This document shows, one piece after another, positions 25,705-35,414 of a stretch of 64,000 nt of DNA; the stretch's first letter is position 1; each line of letters begins with the position of its first letter. The DNA comes from Poseidonibacter lekithochrous (GTDB taxonomy: Bacteria; Campylobacterota; Campylobacteria; Campylobacterales; Arcobacteraceae): NCBI RefSeq assembly GCF_013283835.1, contig NZ_CP054052.1:806001-870000 (forward strand), given 5' to 3'. The notes under the pieces were generated by a model. The model ran no database searches, was not told the DNA's origin, and was given only the letters and a program-made list of their open reading frames with translations. The position numbers and the translations under genes were made by a program.

Positions 25705-25816
25705 TTTTCAACTTTAACTAAATAATTTTTTTAAGTAAAACATAATAATTAAATGAATTATAACTAATTAATAATTAAAAAAAGTATCTAGATTTTACTA
25801 TAAAGGATAATTTGGA

Positions 25817-25822
25817 TATAAT
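25817..25822 (+). promoter_or_regulatory. valS promoter, -10 box
   Basis: TATAAT in the context GGATATAATCGCGAC, about 44 bp before the valS ATG. Because the box lies inside the longest possible reading frame (TTG at 25812), it also shows that the longer start is wrong. Confidence 0.75.
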
Positions 25823-25865
25823 CGCGACTAAATTAGAAAAAGACTTAAGAAATATAGGAAGTTTT

Positions 25866-28490
25866 ATGAGCGAAAAATACGAACCATCAAAAGTAGAAGA
25901 TAATTATTATAAAATCTGTGAAGATAGAGGATATTTTGAAATTGATGGTAACAAATCAATTCAAGAAGAGGGTAAAAACTTTTCAATTATGATGCCACCA
26001 CCAAATGTAACAGGATCATTACATATTGGTCACGCACTTACTTTTACATTACAAGATATTATTACTAGATATAAAAGAATGGACGGGTTCAAAACTCTTT
26101 GGCAACCTGGAACAGACCATGCTGGTATTGCAACTCAAAATGTTGTTGAAAAACAACTTTTAGCTGAAGGTACTACAAAAGAAGAATTAGGAAGAGAAAA
26201 ATTCCTAGAGAGAGCTTGGCTTCAAAAAGAAACATCTGGTGGTAATATTGTTCACCAAATGAGAAAATTAGGTGTTACACCAGCTTGGAAACGTGAGCGA
26301 TTTACTATGGATTCTGGTCTTAAAGAGGCTGTTAAAGAAGCATTCGTATCTTTATACAATGATGGACACATTGCACAAAATAACTATATGGTTAACTGGT
26401 GTACACATGATGGTGCCTTATCTGATATTGAAGTTGAACACGAAGAAGTAAATGGTAAATTTTATACTATGATTTATAAATTTGCTGATGGTTCAGGTGA
26501 ATTACAAGTAGCAACTACTAGACCTGAAACATATTTTGGGGATACAGCTATTATGGTTCATCCTGATGATTCAAGATATACTGATATTGTTGGAAAAGAA
26601 GTATTATTACCATTAACTGATAGAACTATCAAAGTTATTACTGATTCTCATGTTGATATGGAATTTGGTACAGGTGTTGTAAAAGTAACTCCAGCACATG
26701 ACCAAAATGACTACGAAGTGGGAAAAAGACACGATTTAGAATTCATCAAAGTATTTGATGAAAAAGGTATCTTAAATGACTACTGTGGAGAGTTTTCAGG
26801 ATTAGAAAGACTTGAAGCTAGACCAGTTATTGTAAAAGCATTAGAGAATGCTGGATATATTGTAAAAATCGAAGATCATGTTCACCAAGTAGGACACTGT
26901 TATAGATGTAAAAATATTGTTGAGCCATTTATTTCTCAACAATGGTTCTTATCTGAGAAAATTGCAAAATCTTCAATTGATAAAACAAAAGCTCATAATA
27001 ACTTCCACCCACAACATTGGATTAATTCATATACAGCATGGATGGATGAATTAAGACCATGGTGTATTTCTAGACAATTATGGTGGGGACATAGAATTCC
27101 TGTATTTACTTGTGCAGATTCATCTTGTAACCACCAATGGGCTGACAAAGACGATGAACCAGAATGTTGTCCAAAATGTGGAAGCAAAGAAATGACTCAA
27201 GATCCAGATGTTCTTGATACTTGGTTCTCATCTGCTTTATGGGCAATGTCACCATTAGGTTGGGGAAATAATGGTGAATTAGAAGAATTATATAATGAAA
27301 TGCAAGATATGAAAGACTTCTATCCAAACTCATTATTAATTACTGGATTTGACATTATGTTCTTCTGGGTAGCTAGAATGATGATGATGGGTGATCACTT
27401 CCAAGGTGAATTACCATTTAAAGATATTTATATGCATGCACTAGTAAGAGATGAAACTGGTGCAAAAATGTCTAAATCAAAAGGAAATGTAATTGATCCA
27501 TTAGATATGGTTGAAGAACATTCTGCTGATATTATTAGATTTACACTTGCATATTTAGCTGTTCAAGGTAGAGATATTAAATTAGGTGCTAAAAACTTAG
27601 AGCAATTTAGAAACTTTACAAACAAGTTATATAATGCATCAAATTTCTTAACATTAAATGTAGATACATTCCCAGATTTAAAAGATATTGAGATTAAAAC
27701 TCCTCTTGGAAAATATATGCAATCAAGACTTTCACATGCAGTTGATGATGTAAGAGCTACTTTAGAAGCATTTAAATTCAATGAAGCAGCATCTGTATTA
27801 TACAAATTTGTATGGACAGAGTTTTGTGATTGGGGTATTGAGTACTCTAAAGGTTCAAAAGACTCAATTGTAGAACTTGGAGCAATTTTCAAAGAGACAT
27901 TAAAAATGGTAAGTCCTTTTATGCCATTTATTTCTGATTACTTATATCACAAATTAACAGGAACTTCTTTAGAAGAGGGTGCTGATTCATTAATGGTTTG
28001 TAACTTCCCTAAAGAGATTGCAAAAGATGAAGAAGTAGAATCAATGTTTACTATCATTGAAGAGGCAATTACAGCTCTTAGACGTGCTAAAGTTGTTATT
28101 GATATGGGTAACTCAAAAATTGCTAAAGCTTACATCAAATTAGATGCTAATATTGATAAAGATATTGCAAAACCATTTATTGAAAAACTTGGAAAAGTTG
28201 AAAATATTGAATTTGTTGATGCAAAAGTTGAAAATTCAATTACAGATGTATCTAATAATTTAGAAGTATATCTTCCAACTTCTGAAATTGATATGAGTCC
28301 AATTATTGATAAATTAACTAAACAACAAGCAAAAACTCAAAAAGAGTTTGATAAACTAAACGGAATGTTATCAAATGAAAGATTTGTAGCTAATGCACCT
28401 GAATCAGTTATTGCTGAAAATAGAAAAGCATTAGAAGATGCAAAGAATAAATTAGAAAAAATACAAAACGAATTAAAGGCTATTTCTTAA
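25866..28490 (+). CDS. valS: Valyl-tRNA synthetase
   Basis: 874 residues from the ATG at 25866, which has AGGAAG upstream and gives the normal family start 'MSEKYEPSKVEDNYYK'. Class I signatures are 'PPPNVTGSLHIGHAL' (HIGH) and 'GAKMSKSKGN' (KMSKS). The editing domain and a zinc-ribbon-like 'CADSSC...CCPKCGS' insertion in the catalytic half are present. The C-terminal coiled-coil arm 'KQQAKTQKEFDKLNGMLSNERFVANAP' binds tRNA. It charges tRNA-Val with valine. An AU-type terminator covers its end. Confidence 0.97.
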   Translation: MSEKYEPSKVEDNYYKICEDRGYFEIDGNKSIQEEGKNFSIMMPPPNVTGSLHIGHALTFTLQDIITRYKRMDGFKTLWQPGTDHAGIATQNVVEKQLLAEGTTKEELGREKFLERAWLQKETSGGNIVHQMRKLGVTPAWKRERFTMDSGLKEAVKEAFVSLYNDGHIAQNNYMVNWCTHDGALSDIEVEHEEVNGKFYTMIYKFADGSGELQVATTRPETYFGDTAIMVHPDDSRYTDIVGKEVLLPLTDRTIKVITDSHVDMEFGTGVVKVTPAHDQNDYEVGKRHDLEFIKVFDEKGILNDYCGEFSGLERLEARPVIVKALENAGYIVKIEDHVHQVGHCYRCKNIVEPFISQQWFLSEKIAKSSIDKTKAHNNFHPQHWINSYTAWMDELRPWCISRQLWWGHRIPVFTCADSSCNHQWADKDDEPECCPKCGSKEMTQDPDVLDTWFSSALWAMSPLGWGNNGELEELYNEMQDMKDFYPNSLLITGFDIMFFWVARMMMMGDHFQGELPFKDIYMHALVRDETGAKMSKSKGNVIDPLDMVEEHSADIIRFTLAYLAVQGRDIKLGAKNLEQFRNFTNKLYNASNFLTLNVDTFPDLKDIEIKTPLGKYMQSRLSHAVDDVRATLEAFKFNEAASVLYKFVWTEFCDWGIEYSKGSKDSIVELGAIFKETLKMVSPFMPFISDYLYHKLTGTSLEEGADSLMVCNFPKEIAKDEEVESMFTIIEEAITALRRAKVVIDMGNSKIAKAYIKLDANIDKDIAKPFIEKLGKVENIEFVDAKVENSITDVSNNLEVYLPTSEIDMSPIIDKLTKQQAKTQKEFDKLNGMLSNERFVANAPESVIAENRKALEDAKNKLEKIQNELKAIS

Positions 28491-28498
28491 TAGCTTTT
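28475..28498 (+). terminator. Terminator over the valS stop codon
   Basis: AAAGGCTATT (28475-28484) pairs with AATAGCTTTT (28489-28498), nine Watson-Crick pairs plus one G-U and a four-base loop; the final T-run is part of the stem. Confidence 0.6.
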
Positions 28499-28521
28499 AA
28501 ACTCTAGTTAAAAGGCTTGAA

Positions 28522-29283
28522 ATGAAACTAAAACTATTTCATTATATATTGTTATTGGTTTTAGTTTTTACTTTTCAAGCTTGTTCTGTTAACAAAGATA
28601 CTTTACAAAGTGTTGCTCAAACAGACTCTGCCTCTCAAATAGTTGAATTCAAAAATGAAACTTTAGACTTATTAGTTAAATACAAAAAGAAACTAGATAT
28701 TCGTAATCCAAACTCTTTTAATAGAGGACTTGCAAAGAATATATATTTCCAAATTAATACAAATCAAAACTATATAAATATAATTCAGAATAAGGTAAAA
28801 CTAAAAACTTCTCAAGAATATTTGCATTATGCTTTTTCAAAAGATGAAGTTAAAAATAGAAATGATTTTTTGATTATTGGTTTATATAAACTTATTTATA
28901 ATGCATACAATCTAAAAGAAGAACATCATTTTACTTCACTTCAATATAATAAAAGTGAGATGTTAAAATTATATCAATACTTACAAGTTATTAGATGGAA
29001 GATAAGAACATCAAAAGACAATAAAAATCAATATCTTTTTAATACTTGGCAGAATAACTGGCAGTTAGAACTTATGAAAAAAGATGATAGTAATTTGAAT
29101 ATTATTAAAGATTTAAAATATATTAAATCAAAAAAAGAGAGTATTTATGATTCTTCAAATTTCTCTTTTGAGAATATAATTTCAGAGATTTTAGTAAATA
29201 TAAAACATACTCTAAAAGAGATAAATGTAGAACCTTATGATATGAGTATTTCAGCTATTAAAAGTTTTGTATTTATAATCTAA
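28522..29283 (+). CDS. Uncharacterised lipoprotein
   Basis: 253 residues. A signal with lipobox 'FTFQAC' (C21) predicts a lipid-anchored periplasmic protein. The mature part is mostly alpha-helical by pattern, basic, and contains Trp-rich 'RWKIRTSKDNKNQYLFNTWQNNWQLELMK'. I do not recognise the family. AAAGG precedes the ATG. It stands alone between valS and the convergent RND gene. Confidence 0.75.
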   Translation: MKLKLFHYILLLVLVFTFQACSVNKDTLQSVAQTDSASQIVEFKNETLDLLVKYKKKLDIRNPNSFNRGLAKNIYFQINTNQNYINIIQNKVKLKTSQEYLHYAFSKDEVKNRNDFLIIGLYKLIYNAYNLKEEHHFTSLQYNKSEMLKLYQYLQVIRWKIRTSKDNKNQYLFNTWQNNWQLELMKKDDSNLNIIKDLKYIKSKKESIYDSSNFSFENIISEILVNIKHTLKEINVEPYDMSISAIKSFVFII

Positions 29284-29292
29284 ATAAGGCTT

Positions 29293-32200
29293 TTAAACCT
29301 TACTTTTTCTTAGTTTGTGTGTGATTGTATATAATACTGGTAGATAAATCAGATTAAGAATTGTTCCCCATGCTAATCCAAATCCTAATGCAATTGCAAT
29401 TGGTTGGAAGATTACAGCTTGCCCTGTTGGGAAGAAAATAAGTGAACTCATACCAATTAATGTAGTAATTGTAGTAATTATAATAGGTCGGAATCTTTTT
29501 GTAGCTCTTTGGAATATCTCATCCATAGTTTTTGCTTTTTTAAGATATGTCATCATAATAATACCATCATTAATAACAACCCCTGCAAGTCCTAGTGCTC
29601 CAATCATTGAAGGCATAGATAGATTTAATCCCATGATTTGATGTCCTATTAATACCCCTAGGGTTGAAAAAGGAATAATACTCATTACAATGAATGTTTC
29701 TCTAAATGAATTAAATAAATAAAGCATAGACATCATAATTAGAATCAAGGCTAAAGCAGTTGCTAAAATCATATCATTCATTAAGCTTTTATTTTTTTCT
29801 GCTTCACCTTTAAATACTAATCTTATTCCGCTCTCTTTTATTGTCTCTAAACTAGCTTGTAGTTTTACTAGAACTTCACTTGAAGTTACAATATCTGGGT
29901 CTACATTTGCAAAAATGTAAAAGTTTTTTTCTCCCTGATCTTTTAATAATTGCTCAAACCCTCTAATAGAATTTAAGTCAACTATTTGTTCTAAAGAAAC
30001 AAATGTTCCATCACTTAATGGAATTTGTGTATTTTTAAAGCTTTGGAAATCATCTTTATTAATTGACTGAACTTTTACATCTAACATCTCTTTTTCATCA
30101 AAAGTTACCGTTTTCTTTTTTAACAAATAAAGGTTTGAAAGATATGAACCAATAAATGATTCTGTAATTCCAAGTTGTTCTCCATAAGAGTTAACTTTTA
30201 TTTTAATTTCATCGATACCAAATTTTAGTGAATTTGAAACTGATTTAATACCTTCAATAGCTTCTATTTCTACTTGTAGTTTTTCAATTGCTTTTATGAT
30301 TTTTTGGTTATCGTGAGAAATTAGTCCAATTTTTACATCTGCTTTTACTGGACCTACTTTTCGCTCTAATACTTCTGCTTCTTCTAAATTATATTTATCT
30401 TTATAATTTTTTTTCTCAATGAATTTCTTTAATTTTTTTGCTATTTGTCTAGACTTTTCAGTTCTAGTTCTATCTTCATCATCGTAATAAAAACTTAAAT
30501 TTGGTGTTACATATTTATCTAAAATATTAGCAGCTTTTAGTTTTTGTAATTCAATTGTCATATACATAACATAAGGAAATCTTTCAGTATTTCCTCCTAC
30601 ATCTCTTCTATATCCTGCAACAGAATCTATACTTCTAATAAAGAATTTATCTCTGTTATCCATGAAGTCTTTTTCAATTTCTTGAACTATTTTAAAAGAC
30701 TCTTCTAGTGTTGTATTTGCATCCATTTTAAATGAAAGTTTTACATCAGAGGCATCAAACTTTGGAAATAATTGAAACTTAGAACTAGTTACTTCCATAA
30801 CTATTAAAACAGGAACCATGATAATAAATATTGTAAGAAATGTTTTTTTCCAATTCATAAAAAAATGAATAATCTTATTGTATATCTGATTTGCTTTTTC
30901 CCAAGAGGTAACTTTTGCACCATTTTTAAGAGAATGTGCTGCATGAATAGGTAAAAATATAAACGACTCAATTAAAGATGCAACAACTAAAGCACTTAGT
31001 GCAATAGGAATTAGTTTCATCACTTCACCCATTGTTCCAGAAATCATTAGAACTGGTAAAAATGAAAATAGTGTTGTAATTGATGCAACAGTTACTGGTT
31101 TAACCATTTCACTTGCACCTTTAATTGCAGCTTCTTTAGGTGGAAGTCCTTCTTCTATATATTGTTGTATATTTTCACTTACAACAATAGCATCATCAAC
31201 AACAATACCAATTGCAATTAATACCCCAACTAGGGAAATCATATTAATTGTATATCCACTTAGATACATATATATTGCTGCAATTACAAAAGATGTAGGA
31301 ATACCAACGGCTATAATAAATGACATTCTAAAGTTAATTAGAATCATTACTAAAATTGTGATTAGTATAATTCCTAGAATAATATTAGAAATTACAATAT
31401 TTAATCTATCTACAATTCTCTCAGAATTATCATCTGCAACTGAAATATTAATATCAGGATTTAATTTATTCAAAGAAGGTAGAAGTTTTTTGATACTCTT
31501 CACAATTACAATTGCATCTGCTGTATCACTTTGTTCAACTGCTAAAGATAAAGCATTTTTGCCATTAAATGAATATAGTGTAGATGAGTCTTCATATTTT
31601 TTTGAAGTACTTGCAATATCACTTAAATAAACACTTTTATTACCAATTCTTAGTAATGTATTAGCAAATTCATTAGCATTTTTGGCACCATTGTATGTAG
31701 AAATATAGTAGTGTTTCTTAGGATCTTCTATTTTCCCAACTGGAAAAATATATGATAAAGTTGTAATTGCATCAAATATTTCATTTTTATTTAAATCAAG
31801 TGCTTCAATTTTTCTATCATCAAGAAGTATTTCAAAGTATTTATCTGAATCTCCAAAAATAGTTACATCATTTACACCATTAACTCCAAGTATTTTACTT
31901 TTTAAGTTATCTGCAAAAGGTTTAAGTTCATCAGTAGAGTATTTACTAGATGTAAGAGAAATATCCACAACAGAACGACTTCTCTCTAAAACATTAACAC
32001 TTGGTTCATCCATATCACTTGGTAGATTAGATTTTATTAAAGAAATAGCATCTTTTATCTTATCTGCTTCATTATATTTATTTTTGCCATTCTTTAGCTC
32101 TAATACAATAGTAAATCGACCTGGAGAGATTATAGTTGACATAGTATCAACACTATCAATATTCTTGACATTGTCCTCTATTTCAATTACAGCCATCCTA

Positions 32201-32385
32201 TCAAGGATATCAACTGATGCACCAGAATATGAACCTGTGATTGAAATCATGTCTAGTTCAAAACTTGGGAAAATCTCTTTTGGAGTTTTATTATATGACC
32301 AAATACCAATGGCAAAAACTAAAATAAATAAAGTATAGTTTACACGAGAATTATTTACAAAAAATCGTAAGATTTTATCAAACAT
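29293..32385 (-). CDS. RND-family efflux permease
   Basis: 1030 residues, the AcrB/HAE-1 type proton-driven inner-membrane pump with two halves of six helices and two large periplasmic loops. Clear are the first helix start 'FFVNNSRVNYTLFILVFAIGIW', the helix-4 acidic pair in 'GVLIAIGIVVDDAIVVSENI', 'GVVINDGIIMMTYL' in the second half, and 'MSSLIFFPTGQAVIFQPIAIALGFGLAWGTILNLIYLPVLY'. The membrane-fusion and outer-membrane partners are not adjacent, which is unusual. It has its own promoter with a palindrome. Substrates unknown. Confidence 0.92.
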   Translation of the reverse strand: MFDKILRFFVNNSRVNYTLFILVFAIGIWSYNKTPKEIFPSFELDMISITGSYSGASVDILDRMAVIEIEDNVKNIDSVDTMSTIISPGRFTIVLELKNGKNKYNEADKIKDAISLIKSNLPSDMDEPSVNVLERSRSVVDISLTSSKYSTDELKPFADNLKSKILGVNGVNDVTIFGDSDKYFEILLDDRKIEALDLNKNEIFDAITTLSYIFPVGKIEDPKKHYYISTYNGAKNANEFANTLLRIGNKSVYLSDIASTSKKYEDSSTLYSFNGKNALSLAVEQSDTADAIVIVKSIKKLLPSLNKLNPDINISVADDNSERIVDRLNIVISNIILGIILITILVMILINFRMSFIIAVGIPTSFVIAAIYMYLSGYTINMISLVGVLIAIGIVVDDAIVVSENIQQYIEEGLPPKEAAIKGASEMVKPVTVASITTLFSFLPVLMISGTMGEVMKLIPIALSALVVASLIESFIFLPIHAAHSLKNGAKVTSWEKANQIYNKIIHFFMNWKKTFLTIFIIMVPVLIVMEVTSSKFQLFPKFDASDVKLSFKMDANTTLEESFKIVQEIEKDFMDNRDKFFIRSIDSVAGYRRDVGGNTERFPYVMYMTIELQKLKAANILDKYVTPNLSFYYDDEDRTRTEKSRQIAKKLKKFIEKKNYKDKYNLEEAEVLERKVGPVKADVKIGLISHDNQKIIKAIEKLQVEIEAIEGIKSVSNSLKFGIDEIKIKVNSYGEQLGITESFIGSYLSNLYLLKKKTVTFDEKEMLDVKVQSINKDDFQSFKNTQIPLSDGTFVSLEQIVDLNSIRGFEQLLKDQGEKNFYIFANVDPDIVTSSEVLVKLQASLETIKESGIRLVFKGEAEKNKSLMNDMILATALALILIMMSMLYLFNSFRETFIVMSIIPFSTLGVLIGHQIMGLNLSMPSMIGALGLAGVVINDGIIMMTYLKKAKTMDEIFQRATKRFRPIIITTITTLIGMSSLIFFPTGQAVIFQPIAIALGFGLAWGTILNLIYLPVLYTITHKLRKSKV

Positions 32386-32407
32386 TTATAGCCTTTAAAA
32401 AGAAAGA

Positions 32408-32441
32408 ATTATAATATATGATTGTTAATGTAATATTAACA
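32408..32441 (-). promoter_or_regulatory. RND gene promoter overlapped by a palindromic operator
   Basis: Read on the minus strand, TATAAT covers 32413-32408, with predicted start near 32401, 16 bp before the ATG, leaving just enough room for the AAAGG ribosome site. The dyad TGTTAAT-GTAAT-ATTAACA (32423-32441) lies directly upstream in the -17 to -35 zone. This is a standard arrangement for a TetR- or MarR-type repressor of an efflux pump; no such regulator gene is adjacent. Confidence 0.55.
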
Positions 32442-32476
32442 TTTGTGATAGATTAGTTATAAAGCAAGAGATATTA

Positions 32477-34699
32477 TTATCTACTTGCCCCATAAATTTT
32501 GAATTTTTTAATCATTTCTAAATCTTTATCGTCTTTAACATTCTCTGCAAAAACTTTAATATTTAGTAAAGTAGAAAGTTCATGAATAGCTTCTATGAAA
32601 CTTTGTTTAGAGTGATCATTACATACATTGTTTGTATAATCCCTAGCTAGTCTAATATAATCTAAATTGAAATCTTTAATACTCTCTAATGGAATAAATT
32701 TACTTTCAAATCTTTTGATAATAATTTTAGCTCCACATTGATGCATTTCATCAGCAAAGAATTTGAATTTATCAACATCTTTAGCAACAGCATATGCTGT
32801 AATTGAGAATACAAGTTGATTAGCAATATTTCTATGCTCATTTAATACTTTCTCTAACCAAGCAATAAAGGCTGTATTATTAATAGATTCTAATGATAAG
32901 TTAATTGAAATATCATGACTTATTTTGTTTATTAGAATATGGTTAATTACTTTTAAAATAACTTTTTCATCAAAATCCATAACTTTTTCATATCTCTCAG
33001 CAATTGATACAAATGTACCTATTGGAATATCATTGTTGTCTTTATCTTTTGCACTTGTAAATGCTTCTTGCATTACAATTTCTTTAGATTCAATATCTAC
33101 TCTTCTTGCATCATTAATATATTGAATATCAAATTTAGAGTTATCAATAATATCAAAAATTAATTCTCTCCATGTTTCCATATCCATAGATAAGTCTTCT
33201 TCATCTCTAATATGTGCTTCATTTGCTCCAATTAATGTAGCTTTTTCGTAAGCCTCATTTGCAGCTTGTAGCATTTCAGGAGTAGTTCCAATTTGATTAA
33301 ATGGAGTTGCACCTATATGTACAATATCATTTTTATCAAATTGACTTGATAAGTTTTCAAATTCATTTTGTAATTTTTTAGTAAATGATATTGCATCATC
33401 ATAAGTAAAATTTTTACCAATCATTGCAAATTCAGAACCAAAGAATCTATATGAAATAGTTTTTGCATTTTTCTTATCAATATTTGTTTTATCTAAAACT
33501 TCTGCGAATTTTTTGATAAATTCATTTACTTCTTTATTTGTATGTGATTTTGCAAAAGTTGCCAAATCAAATATCTTAATCATAAATACATAACCATTTG
33601 ATTTATGAATAAACATCTCTTTCATATCTGTCTCAAAACTCTGTTTTAAATTAAGCCCTGTTAATTCATCTTGAGATAGTTTGTTTGTAATATTCTCTAA
33701 GTTTTTATTTAATTTTGTAATGATTGTTTCAATTTTTGATGACATGTCATTCATTGCTAGTGCTACGTTTTTAATCTCTGTTGTCCATGGTAAATTATCA
33801 ATTGTTGTAAATTTTCCTTGAGCAATAGAGTTAGCAAGTTTCTCAATATTTTTTAGAGGTTTTAAAATAAATTGTACAAATACAAATAAAATAGCCATAG
33901 CAATAATAAATGCAACTATTGCATATATCACACCACTTTTTACTTGATCATATAGTTTTGCATAAGCTTCTCCGGCATTTGCACTTACGTAGATAATAGC
34001 TGTTGTATTCCAACCATCAGAGATTTCACTATATGTTTCTTCTAAATCAATATGAATAAAATCAATAAACCACTCTGGAATATAATCAAACTTCTCTTTT
34101 CTATTTACTTGAACAATAATTTTATTTAGATTTATATTTGCAAAAGTATCAATAGTTTGGTTTTTATCATTTTTTGCAGTAAATGAAAAAGAGATATTTC
34201 CACCATTTTTATATGAATCACTTGGCAAATAAGTATATGAATTTTGAGGGTTTTCATCAAAAAGTTCAATATTTTCAGAATCATTTTCTAATTGTGAAAG
34301 TTCATTCTCAAGTTCTAAATCTAATTCATCTTTTTTGATTTCTCCAAATTCTTTATCCATAATAACATTTGAAATTTCCCACATTGAGTCATCTAAATCA
34401 GAAGAGTTATTTATTAAGTCTTTATCAGTAATACTAAATTTTACATCTTCTAATCTAATCTCTTTATAAAAACCTCTATTTGAAATAGCTTTTATTATGG
34501 ATTCGATTTCTGGGTCATGTTTATCTTTTAGAAGTGATTTTAAAGTCATTCCTAAAGTAGTTGCTGTATCTTGAGCTTTTGTAATAGACTCAACTTGTAA
34601 ATACTCTTTAGTATTTTTTACACTGATTATAAAATTACCAGCAAATATCATAAAAAATATAAAGGCCATGATTATATATAGTTGTTTTGATAAAGACAT
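32477..34699 (-). CDS. lapD: LapD-like c-di-GMP receptor
   Basis: 740 residues. The N terminus 'SLSKQLYIIMAFIFFMIFAGNF...SVKNTKEYLQVES' is the LapD_MoxY_N type; helix 1, periplasmic output domain (with 'DGWNTTA'), helix 2 and HAMP follow (about 245-320). The GGDEF domain is degenerate ('GSEFA') and so is the EAL domain ('QEAF' where EAL should be), as expected of a receptor that binds but does not turn over c-di-GMP. The periplasmic domain has an acidic insertion (about 110-160) not needed by the family, making it longer than Pseudomonas LapD. lapG lies 12 bp upstream. Together they decide whether a surface adhesin is kept or cleaved. Confidence 0.9.
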   Translation of the reverse strand: MSLSKQLYIIMAFIFFMIFAGNFIISVKNTKEYLQVESITKAQDTATTLGMTLKSLLKDKHDPEIESIIKAISNRGFYKEIRLEDVKFSITDKDLINNSSDLDDSMWEISNVIMDKEFGEIKKDELDLELENELSQLENDSENIELFDENPQNSYTYLPSDSYKNGGNISFSFTAKNDKNQTIDTFANINLNKIIVQVNRKEKFDYIPEWFIDFIHIDLEETYSEISDGWNTTAIIYVSANAGEAYAKLYDQVKSGVIYAIVAFIIAMAILFVFVQFILKPLKNIEKLANSIAQGKFTTIDNLPWTTEIKNVALAMNDMSSKIETIITKLNKNLENITNKLSQDELTGLNLKQSFETDMKEMFIHKSNGYVFMIKIFDLATFAKSHTNKEVNEFIKKFAEVLDKTNIDKKNAKTISYRFFGSEFAMIGKNFTYDDAISFTKKLQNEFENLSSQFDKNDIVHIGATPFNQIGTTPEMLQAANEAYEKATLIGANEAHIRDEEDLSMDMETWRELIFDIIDNSKFDIQYINDARRVDIESKEIVMQEAFTSAKDKDNNDIPIGTFVSIAERYEKVMDFDEKVILKVINHILINKISHDISINLSLESINNTAFIAWLEKVLNEHRNIANQLVFSITAYAVAKDVDKFKFFADEMHQCGAKIIIKRFESKFIPLESIKDFNLDYIRLARDYTNNVCNDHSKQSFIEAIHELSTLLNIKVFAENVKDDKDLEMIKKFKIYGASR

Positions 34700-34711
34700 T
34701 TTTTTTCCTTT

Positions 34712-35356
34712 TTAGATTCTGTTCATCATGCTTTTCCAAGCTTTTAGATTATTTTTTCCGATTTTCACAGAACCCTTATTTTTTGCTTGCCATAAACCAC
34801 TTGCGTTAAAACTGTAAACAGGTTTTAAATCTTTTCTTTTTGTTGCAAGTTTTAGTTTTTTATTAATATTATCAAGGACAATAGGTGTTGCACCTTTTTT
34901 ATGATAATAGGTTAATACCATGTGAGCTTGATCAAACCTCGTATTTCTTTTTTTGTAAATAACATAAGTGATTCGTAGCTTACTCTCTGGAACTCCAAGT
35001 TTTCTAAGACTATAATACTTTGCAATTGCATAATCTTCACAATCTCCAGCAGCAGTACCCAAAAACTCGTATGGTGTTGCCCAATAATCTTTTCTTTTCC
35101 AATGTTTAGGGTCAGTTTTATATCTAATCTTATTGAAAAAATCATTAACATTTTTTAGTTTTTTTAGGATTTTTTCATCTTTAGATTTTTGAAGCATATT
35201 ATCCCAAAGCTCAACTCTTTTTTTAGCTTTTGCACCGTATTTTTTGTTTACTTTTTTTACTTTTGAGTTGTCAATGAAATAAGTTTTATTAGCAGTTGTA
35301 GAAATAACTGCTAATGTGGAGATAATAAGAATAGAAAATAATATTATTTTTTTCAA
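34712..35356 (-). CDS. lapG: LapG-like periplasmic cysteine protease
   Basis: 214 residues with a signal peptide (about 1-22). The transglutaminase-like triad is C106 in 'AAGDCEDYA', H145 in 'DQAHMVLTYY' and D162 in 'VLDNI'; the acidic residues flanking the Cys (D105, E107) match the calcium site known in LapG. It cleaves the N terminus of a giant adhesin when LapD is not bound to c-di-GMP. It is first in the lapG-lapD operon. The adhesin and its type I exporter are not in this window. Confidence 0.9.
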   Translation of the reverse strand: MKKIILFSILIISTLAVISTTANKTYFIDNSKVKKVNKKYGAKAKKRVELWDNMLQKSKDEKILKKLKNVNDFFNKIRYKTDPKHWKRKDYWATPYEFLGTAAGDCEDYAIAKYYSLRKLGVPESKLRITYVIYKKRNTRFDQAHMVLTYYHKKGATPIVLDNINKKLKLATKRKDLKPVYSFNASGLWQAKNKGSVKIGKNNLKAWKSMMNRI

Positions 35357-35414
35357 ATTATCTCCTTTGTTTAGTCTAATTCTATAATAGTAATCTTTAA
35401 ATTATTTAATAAAA

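Noticed and set aside
25812-25865. Longer valS start at TTG
   Set aside because: The promoter box lies inside this stretch, and the ATG at 25866 has a ribosome site and the normal family start.
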